Assembly (NCBI GenBank): GCA_958366985.1
Contig: CATXDC010000001.1
Span: 1-64,000, forward strand
Source: an uncultured Oscillospiraceae bacterium
GTDB taxonomy: Bacteria; Bacillota; Clostridia; Oscillospirales; Acutalibacteraceae
Direction: 5' to 3'
DNA length: 64,000 bases
A program made the translations under genes and the position numbers. Below, in pieces: positions 1 to 7,523 of the stretch. Each line of letters opens with the position of its first letter. Position 1 is the stretch's first letter. The notes under the pieces are model-generated. The model saw nothing but the letters and a program-made list of their open reading frames with translations, did not search any database and had not been told where the DNA came from.

Positions 1-10
1 GCGGTTGTTA

Positions 11-36
11 AGTTCTCGTCATGACGAGAACTTTTC
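11..36 (+). terminator. Palindromic terminator of an upstream gene
   Basis: Positions 11-32 form a perfect 22-base palindrome (AGTTCTCGTCA and its complement) directly followed by TTTT. As RNA it would fold with a small central loop. The T-run on the plus strand suggests it ends a plus-strand gene lying left of the window. Confidence 0.6.
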
Positions 37-52
37 CGCTAAAGCATTAATA

Positions 53-83
53 AAATGAGTTCGGTATAGTACCGAACTCATTT
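53..83 (-). terminator. Terminator of the O-antigen-ligase-like gene
   Basis: A perfect 14-base inverted repeat (53-66 and 70-83, loop TAG) lies about 70 bases past the stop of the minus-strand gene. Read on the minus strand it is followed by TTTATTAAT, so it best fits a terminator for that gene. Confidence 0.65.
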
Positions 84-149
84 GCAATTAAATCAATATT
101 TATTTAATTAACGTAAAAAATCATTTTAAGTGTACTTCTGAGATTTTTA

Positions 150-1490
150 TTATCTGCTAATAATAGCTTCTTTTTTCTCAGGTGCTTCAGTTACAATTTG
201 CATTGGTTCTTCCTTTTTCTTTTCCAAGAAAATTCTCAACGATGCCTGAGCGAGACCAAAAACCATCATGAAAGAAAGAAGTTGTTTGGGTGACATAAAA
301 ACAAAGTCTGACATACCACAGAAACAGAATGCAAAAACGCCTATAATGAATGCAGAAGCAAGTAATCTGCCTTTAGGTGAAGATCTGAAAAGACGTACCA
401 TATCGTATATAAAGAATCCCAAAAAGGTAAAGAAAAGTAATAATCCTATAATACCGCCCTCGAGCATAAACTCAAGTATGATATTATGTGCATGCGGCTG
501 GTTTATACCGTATTGATTGTAAAGTACATCCCATATGTTTTGCACACCTGTTCCTAAGCCTATAACCCAGTTTTCTTTTATCATTTCAAATGATGCCTGC
601 CAAATTTTTATGCGAGTGTTAGTAGAATTATCGCCTATAAAAGAAATCAGGAAATCACGTAGATATCTGTTTGCAAATACTATGATAAAAGGAGAACAGC
701 AAAGCCATAAGAATATCCATTTTTTCAGTCCGTATAAGAAAGAAAGAGCGAGGATAACAATAAGAGCCATGCAGGGACCTCTTGATTTAGAGAGAATAAT
801 TCCCGAAACAGAAAGTATTATGCAGAATATGGATACAAGTCTGTGTTTCCCTTTTAATGAATAAGCACAGTAAAGGGCTATTGGAAGGAGCATAACAGCA
901 ACTGAAGCATAAACCAAAGGATTATTATAGGTTGCTGCTGCTCTTGAAGGATCTTCATATGGTAAAATTTGAATTGGCAAGAAGCCTAATATAAGTCTGT
1001 CAAGAACTCTCCAAAAAGGATTTGGAAGTTCATTAAGAGCAATATTTTCTCCAAAAATAGTGAGAACGTTTTTTGGAAGGCATCCATATAAGATAGACTG
1101 AAGTGCAGCAATTAAACCCATTATACCGTCGCTGATTGCTGCTAAGAATAAAAATCGATCAAGAATTTTTTCGCTTTTTATTCCGTTTGCCAGCATAAGA
1201 TAAGCCAGAAATGTACCCATCCACATCATGCTTATTGCAAGCGTATATAATTTGTTGTCTGCCCATAGCAGAGTTATAAGCTGATAACACATAAAGCAAA
1301 ATATTACTTTTCCGGTATCTCCAAGTAAAATTTTTGAACCGTTTTTCTTCGCTTGTGATTTAAACCAAAGAAATAAAAAAAGAGTCATCGGCAATGCTAT
1401 GTATTCAGGGACAAGTGGTGTTAAGAGAAGTACAGCGGCCGATGTAATAAGAAGTTTTTGGTTTTTAAAGTAAGAATAGTTGGTGGTCAA
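150..1490 (-). CDS. O-antigen ligase / polymerase family (Wzy_C) membrane protein
   Basis: A 446-residue polytopic membrane protein with about ten to twelve hydrophobic segments. The C-terminal third carries a large external loop and a Pro-His-Ala-His-Asn signature near residue 332, as in the Wzy_C/WaaL family. In Gram-positive bacteria such proteins polymerise or ligate capsule or exopolysaccharide units at the outer face of the membrane. The start is TTG, preceded on the minus strand by an AAAGGGG ribosome site. The gene stands alone, with its own promoter and terminator and no glycosyltransferase neighbours in view. The substrate therefore cannot be inferred. The tail is charged and rich in Lys and Glu. 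Confidence 0.75.
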   Translation of the reverse strand: MTTNYSYFKNQKLLITSAAVLLLTPLVPEYIALPMTLFLFLWFKSQAKKNGSKILLGDTGKVIFCFMCYQLITLLWADNKLYTLAISMMWMGTFLAYLMLANGIKSEKILDRFLFLAAISDGIMGLIAALQSILYGCLPKNVLTIFGENIALNELPNPFWRVLDRLILGFLPIQILPYEDPSRAAATYNNPLVYASVAVMLLPIALYCAYSLKGKHRLVSIFCIILSVSGIILSKSRGPCMALIVILALSFLYGLKKWIFLWLCCSPFIIVFANRYLRDFLISFIGDNSTNTRIKIWQASFEMIKENWVIGLGTGVQNIWDVLYNQYGINQPHAHNIILEFMLEGGIIGLLLFFTFLGFFIYDMVRLFRSSPKGRLLASAFIIGVFAFCFCGMSDFVFMSPKQLLSFMMVFGLAQASLRIFLEKKKEEPMQIVTEAPEKKEAIISR

Positions 1491-1541
1491 ATATGTATCC
1501 CCTTTCGATAGGATATGACATAAAACACTCTAATCTTTATA

Positions 1542-1569
1542 ATTATACTATAAAACAGAAAAAATACAA
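1542..1569 (-). promoter_or_regulatory. Promoter of the O-antigen-ligase-like gene
   Basis: On the minus strand TTGTAT (1564-1569) and TATAAT (1542-1547) are separated by 16 bases, about 50 bases upstream of the start codon. This fits a sigma-A promoter. Confidence 0.5.
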
Positions 1570-1823
1570 CTATTATAGTAGTTACAAAATGATTACATTT
1601 AATATGTTCCATATATAATGAGAAATTGTTTTTTTACTTTCACAGTATATCTTTATGCGCAACGTAATTATTATAGAAGATGCCTTGTGGATATTGATGT
1701 TACGAAAATCTGTCAACTTCTTAAAGATAAAAAGAATAATAAAGTGATACGGAATGTACGGCACAAAGATTTTTGATGCTTCAGAAAAAATATCGACAAG
1801 TTTATCAGAATACTGTTAATGCA

Positions 1824-1864
1824 AACACCCTCGGAAAACCAATTAAAGGTTTTACGAGGGTGTT
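1824..1864 (-). terminator. Hairpin downstream of the FadR-type regulator gene
   Basis: A 17-base stem with one mismatch (1824-1840 with 1848-1864, loop of seven) lies 72 bases past the regulator stop on the minus strand. The following T-run is short (TTTGC), so this is a probable but weak terminator. Confidence 0.45.
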
Positions 1865-1935
1865 CTGCGTTGTAATTGACTTATAAAGTCAAACACTGGG
1901 CTATAAACTTTACGATAGATGAAAAAAAGACGGTC

Positions 1936-2646
1936 TTAATTTTCATAATAAATTTGCATGGAACCGTCTAAACATTCGTTAATTGAATGTTCGAGCCATT
2001 TAATTGCTCCATCAGTGTCACGTTCTTTAATATATTCAAGCAGTTTTTGGTTGTTGCTGTAAAGTATTTCAGTTCCGTAAATTGTGCAGAATCTTTCCCA
2101 CATAGCCATGATTGTACTGCGGAAAGACTGAAAAATTAGTGGCACCAGAGTATTTTTTGATGCCAAAGCCAGTTCATGCTGGAAGGCGTATGCAGCTTCA
2201 ACTGCTTTGGTTATACTTTCACCTTGTTTCATTATTTCAACCTGACGTTCTAACTCTTCAATGGTTTCACTGCTGGCAATTTCAATAGCTTGCTTTGTAA
2301 TTAGTGTATCAAGCGCAAGTCTGACTTCAAGAATTGAACGTATTTCTTCATTTCTGATTTTTCCGCCACGATATTTCATGATTGCGACTAATGTATCAAT
2401 GTTACCGTTTTTCCTGTAATCTGCGACAAAAGTTCCGCTGCGTGGTTTAACGGTTATGAATCCGCATTTTTCAAGCTGTGAAAGTCCACCGTTTACAACG
2501 GCTCGGCTTACCTGCATTTGCTCGGCAAGCTGACGTTCAGGAGGAAGTTTTTCGCCAATTTTAAGTTTACCTGAAAGTATCATATCTTCTAATTGTTCTA
2601 CGAACAGTTCCTTGAGGCTGGGAGAACTGATTTTTTGAAATTCCAT
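1936..2646 (-). CDS. GntR family regulator, FadR subfamily
   Basis: A 236-residue DNA-binding regulator. Residues 8-76 form a GntR winged helix, with the Pro-Pro-Glu-Arg-Gln-Leu-Ala recognition region and the wing motif Arg-Ser-Gly-Thr-Phe-Val. The rest is the all-helical FCD/FadR-C ligand domain, which in this family usually binds a small carboxylate or acyl-CoA. The gene is divergent from the hypB redox operon with 282 bases between them. Two palindromes typical of FadR-subfamily operators lie in that gap, so it is most likely the operon's repressor. The ribosome site is AAGGGA. The ligand is unknown; acidic or acyl substrates of the flavoproteins are plausible. Confidence 0.85.
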   Translation of the reverse strand: MEFQKISSPSLKELFVEQLEDMILSGKLKIGEKLPPERQLAEQMQVSRAVVNGGLSQLEKCGFITVKPRSGTFVADYRKNGNIDTLVAIMKYRGGKIRNEEIRSILEVRLALDTLITKQAIEIASSETIEELERQVEIMKQGESITKAVEAAYAFQHELALASKNTLVPLIFQSFRSTIMAMWERFCTIYGTEILYSNNQKLLEYIKERDTDGAIKWLEHSINECLDGSMQIYYEN

Positions 2647-2679
2647 CTAAATAAATCCCTTCGGCTCTTATTTCTATAT

Positions 2680-2685
2680 ATTATA
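2680..2685 (-). promoter_or_regulatory. Probable -10 box of the regulator gene
   Basis: TATAAT read on the minus strand, about 35 bases from the regulator start codon. No good -35 box is seen at the matching distance, so expression may be weak or controlled. Confidence 0.35.
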
Positions 2686-2751
2686 TCAAATTTAATTGCA
2701 GTGTTCTATATCCTTATAAAGAAATTTGAAAGAATACAGCACTTTTAGAAT

Positions 2752-2762
2752 TGGTTATACCA
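2752..2762. promoter_or_regulatory. FadR-type operator O1
   Basis: TGGTTATACCA is a TGGT-N3-ACCA palindrome, the usual form of operators bound by FadR-subfamily GntR proteins. It lies upstream of the hypB promoter, between the two divergent genes. Confidence 0.55.
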
Positions 2763-2844
2763 GTTTTTCAAATAAAAGTCAATAAAAAATATGCACAGAT
2801 GATACTTTTTTTATGGAATAAACAAACGAAAAAGTCAAAAATTG

Positions 2845-2873
2845 TTGACTTAGCAATATATATATGATAATAT
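2845..2873 (+). promoter_or_regulatory. Promoter of the hypB redox operon
   Basis: TTGACT (2845-2850) and TAATAT (2868-2873) with a 17-base spacer give a near-consensus sigma-A promoter. The expected transcript start is around 2880, about 50 bases before the hypB start codon. The element closely resembles the promoter in front of hisZ. Confidence 0.75.
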
Positions 2874-2892
2874 GTTAAAAAAATAACGTAAT

Positions 2893-2903
2893 TGGTATAT
2901 CCA
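2893..2903. promoter_or_regulatory. FadR-type operator O2
   Basis: TGGTATATCCA matches the TGG-N5-CCA pattern of the upstream site, 141 bases away centre to centre. It sits just after the expected transcript start, where a bound repressor would block the polymerase. Confidence 0.55.
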
Positions 2904-2928
2904 GTTTCATCAGTGAGGAGGACCAGAT

Positions 2929-3597
2929 TTGAAAGAGTTGAAGATATTGGAAATCAAACAGAATATTTTTGACGACAACAATAAAGAGGCTGATAAGCTC
3001 AGAATGTCTCTGAAAGAAAGAAAAGTTTTTCTTTTGAACCTTATGTCATCTCCGGGATCGGGCAAGACAACGACTTTGACAAGGACTATAGAGCGGCTTA
3101 AAGACAGTCTCAGAATAGGAGTAATGGAAGCAGACATTGATTCCGATGTTGATGCTAAAAAGATTGCGGAGTTGGGAGTTGAATCCATACAGCTTCATAC
3201 AGGCGGAATGTGTCATCTGGATGCTGATATGACACGTCAGGGACTTGAGGGGATAGGAACAGATGAACTCGATCTAATTGTTCTCGAAAATGTAGGCAAC
3301 CTTGTTTGCCCGGCGGAATTTGATACGGGCGCAGTTAAAAACGCTATGATACTCAGTGTCCCTGAGGGACATGATAAACCCCTTAAATATCCTCTTATGT
3401 TTTCAATTTGCGATGTGGTACTGATAAATAAAATTGACGTTATGCCGTATTTTGATTTTGATATGGAAGCATGTAAAGAATACATTTTGCAGCGTAATTC
3501 AAATGCTGTGATTATTCCTATAAGTGCAAAAACAGGTGAGGGAATTGACCAGTGGACAGCCTGGCTTAAAGATCAGGTAAACATATGGAAAGCGTAA
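2929..3597 (+). CDS. hypB: HypB-type nickel-insertion GTPase
   Basis: A 222-residue SIMIBI GTPase that in known systems hands nickel, with HypA, to [NiFe] hydrogenase precursors. The P-loop Pro-Gly-Ser-Gly-Lys-Thr-Thr is at residues 42-48. The metal-site residues Cys95-His96 (in Met-Cys-His-Leu-Asp-Ala-Asp) and Cys127 (in Asn-Leu-Val-Cys-Pro) are present. The guanine-specificity Asn-Lys-Ile-Asp is near residue 167. It lacks the N-terminal Cys-X2-Cys-Gly-Cys nickel motif of E. coli HypB and any His-rich tail. The start is TTG, eight bases after GAGGAGG. It is first in an operon that contains no hydrogenase gene, so its client is unknown. Confidence 0.9.
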   Translation: MKELKILEIKQNIFDDNNKEADKLRMSLKERKVFLLNLMSSPGSGKTTTLTRTIERLKDSLRIGVMEADIDSDVDAKKIAELGVESIQLHTGGMCHLDADMTRQGLEGIGTDELDLIVLENVGNLVCPAEFDTGAVKNAMILSVPEGHDKPLKYPLMFSICDVVLINKIDVMPYFDFDMEACKEYILQRNSNAVIIPISAKTGEGIDQWTAWLKDQVNIWKA

Positions 3598-3625
3598 AAT
3601 ATTAAACAGAAAGGATGTATCAGCA

Positions 3626-6295
3626 ATGGCATTAAGACCCAAAATTGTCAAGCTTGCCAAGATGGTGGGCGGCTTGACCGGCATGGTTAACACCATAGAT
3701 GAGAATGCTCCGGAATACTATTCTCTTGAATGTGTAGTATCAGACGAACAGGCAGATGTAGCTCTTACACTGGGACTCAGAAAGGAGCGTACCGCAGAGT
3801 ATGTAGCTAAGAAGTGCGGAAAATCTCTTGAGGAAACAACGAAGATACTCATGGAGCTTGCAAAAATAGGTGTATGTAAAGTGTTCCACAACGAAGAGGG
3901 ACAGGAAGTTTACATGGTTCAGATTTTTGCTCCCGGTATACTTGAGATGATGGTAAATAACAAGGAGCAGCTTGAAAAATATCCGCAGATAGGTAAAGCT
4001 TTTGAAGAGTATACCCGTCTTCGTATTGCAAACATAGCTCCCAATCTCCCCATGGGAACAGGTATGATGAGAGTTATCCCCATTGAAACTGCAATTGCAG
4101 GGGATTCACAATGTGTGCCCTATGAGAAAATTTCATATTATCTCGATAAATATGATACATTCTCCGTTTCAGACTGTTCCTGCCGTAAATCTCGCCGTGT
4201 TCTCGGTCAGGGATGCGGACATCTAGAACATGAAATGTGCATTCAGATGGGTACTGGAGCTGAGTACTACATAAGAACAGGCAGAGCCCGTCAGATAACT
4301 AAGGAAGAGGCACTTGAAATTATCAAGAGGGCTGAGGAAAACGGACTTATGCATCAGATCCCCAATATTGAGGGAGCCGGTGAGTCTGCTGCCATATGTA
4401 ACTGCTGCTCATGCTCATGTTTTGCAATGCGTGTTGCAACAATGTTCAATGCACCTGATGCAATCCGTTCAAACTATACAGCTCAGGTAAACAAGGAAAA
4501 CTGCGTAGCCTGCGGTCAGTGTGTTGAGAATTGTCCTACAAACGCTCTTCGACTCGGTCAGAAGCTTTGCGCAAAAACTCCCGTTGAGGAGAAGAAGTAT
4601 GACAAGGTCAGAGATCATGTTTGGGGAGAAAAGAACTGGAACGTCGATTATCGTGACAACCGTAAGGATGTAGCAGAAAGCGGAACTTCACCCTGTAAGA
4701 CAGCTTGCCCGGCACATATCGCCGTTCAGGGATATATAAGACTTGCCGCCCTCGGTAAATATACAGAAGCTCTCGAGCTTATTAAAAAGGAAAATCCCTT
4801 CCCGGCTGTATGCGGACGTATTTGTCCTCATGGCTGTGAATCGGCTTGCACAAGAGGAGATATTGATGAGCCTATTGCCATTGATGAAATCAAAAAATTC
4901 ATTGCCGATCAGGATCTGAACGAAAAAACAAGGTTCATGCCTAAAAAGCGCAATGATTATGGAAAGAAAATCGCTGTTATCGGTTCAGGCCCGGCTGGAT
5001 TGTCCTGCGCATATTATCTTGCCATTGACGGATATAAGGTAACAGTATTCGAAAAGCAGCCGAAAGTCGGTGGAATGCTTACACTTGGAATCCCCGGTTT
5101 CAGACTTGAAAAGGATGTAGTTAATGCTGAAATTGATATTCTTCGCCAGATGGGTGTTGAATTTAAAACAGGCGTTGAAGTTGGCAAGGATGTCACAATC
5201 CAGCAACTTCGAGAAGAGGGCTTTAAGGGATTCTATCTTGCAATAGGAGCACAGGCCGGAAGAAAGCTCAACATCTCCGGCGAAGATGCAGAAGGTGTAA
5301 TTGCAGGAGTTGATTTCCTCAGAGATATAAATCTCGGCAATATGCCTGAAATGAAAGGCAAGGTCGTAGTTGTAGGCGGTGGAAACGTTGCTATTGACGT
5401 TGCAAGATCTGCTGTCAGAACCGATGCTTCAGAAGTTTCCATGTACTGCCTTGAGCAGCGTGAGGAAATGCCTGCGCTTCCCGAAGAGATTGAAGAAGCA
5501 CTTGAAGAGGATATCAATATCTTTAACGGCTACGGACCAAAAGAAATCCTCACTGAAAACGGACATGTTTCAGGTGTTGTATTTAAGAAATGCATAAGGG
5601 TCTTTGATGAAAACGACAGATTCTCTCCTGTCTTCGATGAGAATGATACCATTACTGTTGAAGCGGATTATGTTCTTCTTTCAGTCGGACAGAGCATCCT
5701 TTGGGGAGATCTCCTTAAAGGAACAAAAGTTGAGCTTAATCCCAACGGTACAGTTATTGCTGATGACCTTACTTATCAGACAGGTGAACCTGATATTTTT
5801 GTAGGCGGCGATGTATTTACAGGACCTAAGTTTGCAATAAATGCCATCGCAGCAGGTAAGCAGGCAGCTATTTCGCTTCACCGTTTTGTACAGCCCGGAC
5901 AGAGCCTTACATACGGACGTGACCGCAGAGAGTACCACAGCTTTGATAAAGAAAACATTGTGGTTGAGGGCTTTGATACAACACCTCGTCAGAGAGTCGG
6001 TCATACCGATACAAAGAAACGAGGATTTACGGATTCAAGAATCACCTTTACTGAAGAACAGGTCAAAAAGGAAACTCAGCGCTGCCTCGGATGCGGAGCT
6101 GTTGTTGTGGATGAATACATGTGTGTCGGCTGCGGACAGTGCACTACAAAGTGTAAATTTGACGCTATTTCACTTGTAAGAACTCATAATGAATTTGCAC
6201 CTGTATTTGAAAAATTGCCCATTGCCGTTGCAAAATACGCTGTAAAACGTACAGGTAAAATTGCAGCTCACGCTATTACAAAGAGGGAAAGTTAA
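3626..6295 (+). CDS. Multidomain Fe-S flavoprotein (GltD-like NAD(P)H oxidoreductase with 4Fe-4S modules)
   Basis: An 889-residue soluble redox protein made of several modules. Residues 30-95 look like a winged-helix fold. Residues 170-270 form a Cys-rich region with Cys-Ser-Cys and Cys-Asn-Cys-Cys-Ser-Cys-Ser-Cys clusters. A 4Fe-4S motif Cys-X2-Cys-X2-Cys-X3-Cys starts at Cys293. A DPD/GltD-type Fe-S domain II (Cys-Lys-Thr-Ala-Cys-Pro) is at about 350-430. An FAD Rossmann motif is at about 453, and an NAD(P) Gly-Gly-Gly-Asn-Val-Ala motif at about 583. A further Cys-X2-Cys-X2-Cys-X3-Cys cluster is at about 833. The family moves electrons between NAD(P)H, FAD and Fe-S centres, sometimes by bifurcation. 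It sits between hypB and hypA, so nickel supply to it or to an associated protein is conceivable. Its substrate is unknown. Confidence 0.8.
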   Translation: MALRPKIVKLAKMVGGLTGMVNTIDENAPEYYSLECVVSDEQADVALTLGLRKERTAEYVAKKCGKSLEETTKILMELAKIGVCKVFHNEEGQEVYMVQIFAPGILEMMVNNKEQLEKYPQIGKAFEEYTRLRIANIAPNLPMGTGMMRVIPIETAIAGDSQCVPYEKISYYLDKYDTFSVSDCSCRKSRRVLGQGCGHLEHEMCIQMGTGAEYYIRTGRARQITKEEALEIIKRAEENGLMHQIPNIEGAGESAAICNCCSCSCFAMRVATMFNAPDAIRSNYTAQVNKENCVACGQCVENCPTNALRLGQKLCAKTPVEEKKYDKVRDHVWGEKNWNVDYRDNRKDVAESGTSPCKTACPAHIAVQGYIRLAALGKYTEALELIKKENPFPAVCGRICPHGCESACTRGDIDEPIAIDEIKKFIADQDLNEKTRFMPKKRNDYGKKIAVIGSGPAGLSCAYYLAIDGYKVTVFEKQPKVGGMLTLGIPGFRLEKDVVNAEIDILRQMGVEFKTGVEVGKDVTIQQLREEGFKGFYLAIGAQAGRKLNISGEDAEGVIAGVDFLRDINLGNMPEMKGKVVVVGGGNVAIDVARSAVRTDASEVSMYCLEQREEMPALPEEIEEALEEDINIFNGYGPKEILTENGHVSGVVFKKCIRVFDENDRFSPVFDENDTITVEADYVLLSVGQSILWGDLLKGTKVELNPNGTVIADDLTYQTGEPDIFVGGDVFTGPKFAINAIAAGKQAAISLHRFVQPGQSLTYGRDRREYHSFDKENIVVEGFDTTPRQRVGHTDTKKRGFTDSRITFTEEQVKKETQRCLGCGAVVVDEYMCVGCGQCTTKCKFDAISLVRTHNEFAPVFEKLPIAVAKYAVKRTGKIAAHAITKRES

Positions 6296-6296
6296 A

Positions 6297-6638
6297 ATGC
6301 ATGAACTTGGTATTTTAAGTGCAATGGTCAAAACCATTGAGCAGATAGCCGAAAAGGAAAAACTTGAAAAGATTGAAAAGATTGTACTGGAAGTCGGAGA
6401 ACTTTCAGGGGTAGTACCGTCTTATCTTGAATCATGTTATCCGGCGGCAGTTTATAAGACCTTTATGGAAAACACGAAGCTCGAGCTTCAGATAGTTCCG
6501 GGTATCGCACGCTGCAACGAATGTCAGGAAGAATTCAATGCGGTGGAATGTGATTTGAAATGTCCGAAATGCGGTTCACAAAATCTTACGGCTCTAAGCG
6601 GAAGAGATCTGCTAATTAAAGAGATAGCGGGTTATTAA
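6297..6638 (+). CDS. hypA: HypA-type nickel metallochaperone
   Basis: A 113-residue protein of the usual HypA length. It starts Met-His-Glu, the N-terminal nickel-binding motif, and carries the structural zinc site Cys73-X2-Cys76 and Cys89-X2-Cys92. In known systems HypA delivers Ni(II) to a hydrogenase large subunit or, in Helicobacter, to urease. The ATG follows the preceding stop by one base. An upstream in-frame extension exists but would bury the essential His2, so it is rejected. Neither hydrogenase nor urease genes are in the window. HypA and HypB bracket the large flavoprotein. Confidence 0.92.
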   Translation: MHELGILSAMVKTIEQIAEKEKLEKIEKIVLEVGELSGVVPSYLESCYPAAVYKTFMENTKLELQIVPGIARCNECQEEFNAVECDLKCPKCGSQNLTALSGRDLLIKEIAGY

Positions 6639-6652
6639 AAGGAGGAAGAAAG

Positions 6653-7498
6653 ATGCAAACAGCAGAAAAAAGAAAAGCTGACATGATAGTCAAATGGGTT
6701 ATGTTTACAGCTGCCATTACAGGCATGGCGCTTATGGCAGGATTTTATCCTGTTTACGGTAACGTACCGCTTATTGTAATACCTTCAATTTTGGTTCTGA
6801 TATTTTCAAAACCTGTATTCTTTGAAAGACTTAAGCTTACAACTCTTCTCTCTATGAGAATCATAATTGTTGCAGCGGCTTTCCGTCTTTTTAATCCTCA
6901 GGTATACGTTGATGTCATAATGCTCATGCTTATTGTCAACATTCTCGAAGCAACATTTACAGATTTGCTTCGTCATAAGAAGTATTTCAATGCTGTTTCC
7001 GGTTTTGCAGTTGCAATTGGCGTTATCACTCTCAGAGGCCTTTGGCAGTTTGATGCTCCATTTGGAGATTATTACCTTACAGAGGGTGCTCTTCCTGCAA
7101 TTACAATCATGTACGCTCTCGCTTACACACTTTGGAACTGGATTTTTGTTACCAATGAATTCTCATCATCTGTTTCCCTTATGCATGTAGGTTTCCTTGC
7201 AGCGCCCCTTATCGGTTCTGTATGCACCTTGGGACTTGGAGAGTTCGGCGGTATCGGAATGTGGCTTCTTCTCAGAGCAAATTCCCTTTCAATCGGCGGA
7301 TGGATGCAGATTGGAGCCAAGGACTGGTTTGAGAGAGAATTCTATAACGAGAAGTTTGATAAATTCGTCAAATGGACAAAATCAACGCCTGTTCAGGTTG
7401 TATGTATGCTGATTAACCTTGCACTCATCGCCGCATGTATTATTCTTATGATTCAGAACGGCGGCATCAGATATGAGTTTGCACCCTTTAGAATCTGA
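6653..7498 (+). CDS. Membrane protein of unknown function in the hypB/hypA redox operon
   Basis: A 281-residue protein with roughly seven or eight hydrophobic helices and a polar C-terminal stretch (about residues 222-245) before a last helix. The ribosome site AGGAGG is well placed. I do not recognise the family. It has some feel of RnfD/NqrB-type redox membrane subunits, but I see no covalent-flavin Ser/Thr motif. Its position between hypA and two flavoproteins suggests it is the membrane anchor or transport partner of this electron-transfer system. No signal peptide is evident beyond the first helix. Confidence 0.75.
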   Translation: MQTAEKRKADMIVKWVMFTAAITGMALMAGFYPVYGNVPLIVIPSILVLIFSKPVFFERLKLTTLLSMRIIIVAAAFRLFNPQVYVDVIMLMLIVNILEATFTDLLRHKKYFNAVSGFAVAIGVITLRGLWQFDAPFGDYYLTEGALPAITIMYALAYTLWNWIFVTNEFSSSVSLMHVGFLAAPLIGSVCTLGLGEFGGIGMWLLLRANSLSIGGWMQIGAKDWFEREFYNEKFDKFVKWTKSTPVQVVCMLINLALIAACIILMIQNGGIRYEFAPFRI

Positions 7499-7523
7499 CG
7501 GACGTATTTTAAAGGAGATTTAA

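Larger units (their letters stand above)
1491..1935. other. Intergenic region (445 bases), no convincing gene
   Basis: The stretch holds the promoter of the minus-strand gene on its left and a long imperfect hairpin (1824-1864) on its right. Between them is AT-rich sequence with one open frame of 52 codons on the plus strand (1618-1776). That frame has no ribosome site and no recognisable family, so I do not call it a gene. Confidence 0.6.

Noticed and set aside
1618..1776. 52-codon plus-strand open frame between the O-antigen-ligase-like gene and the regulator
   Set aside because: No ribosome site, no promoter in the right place and no recognisable family. AT-rich DNA gives such frames by chance.
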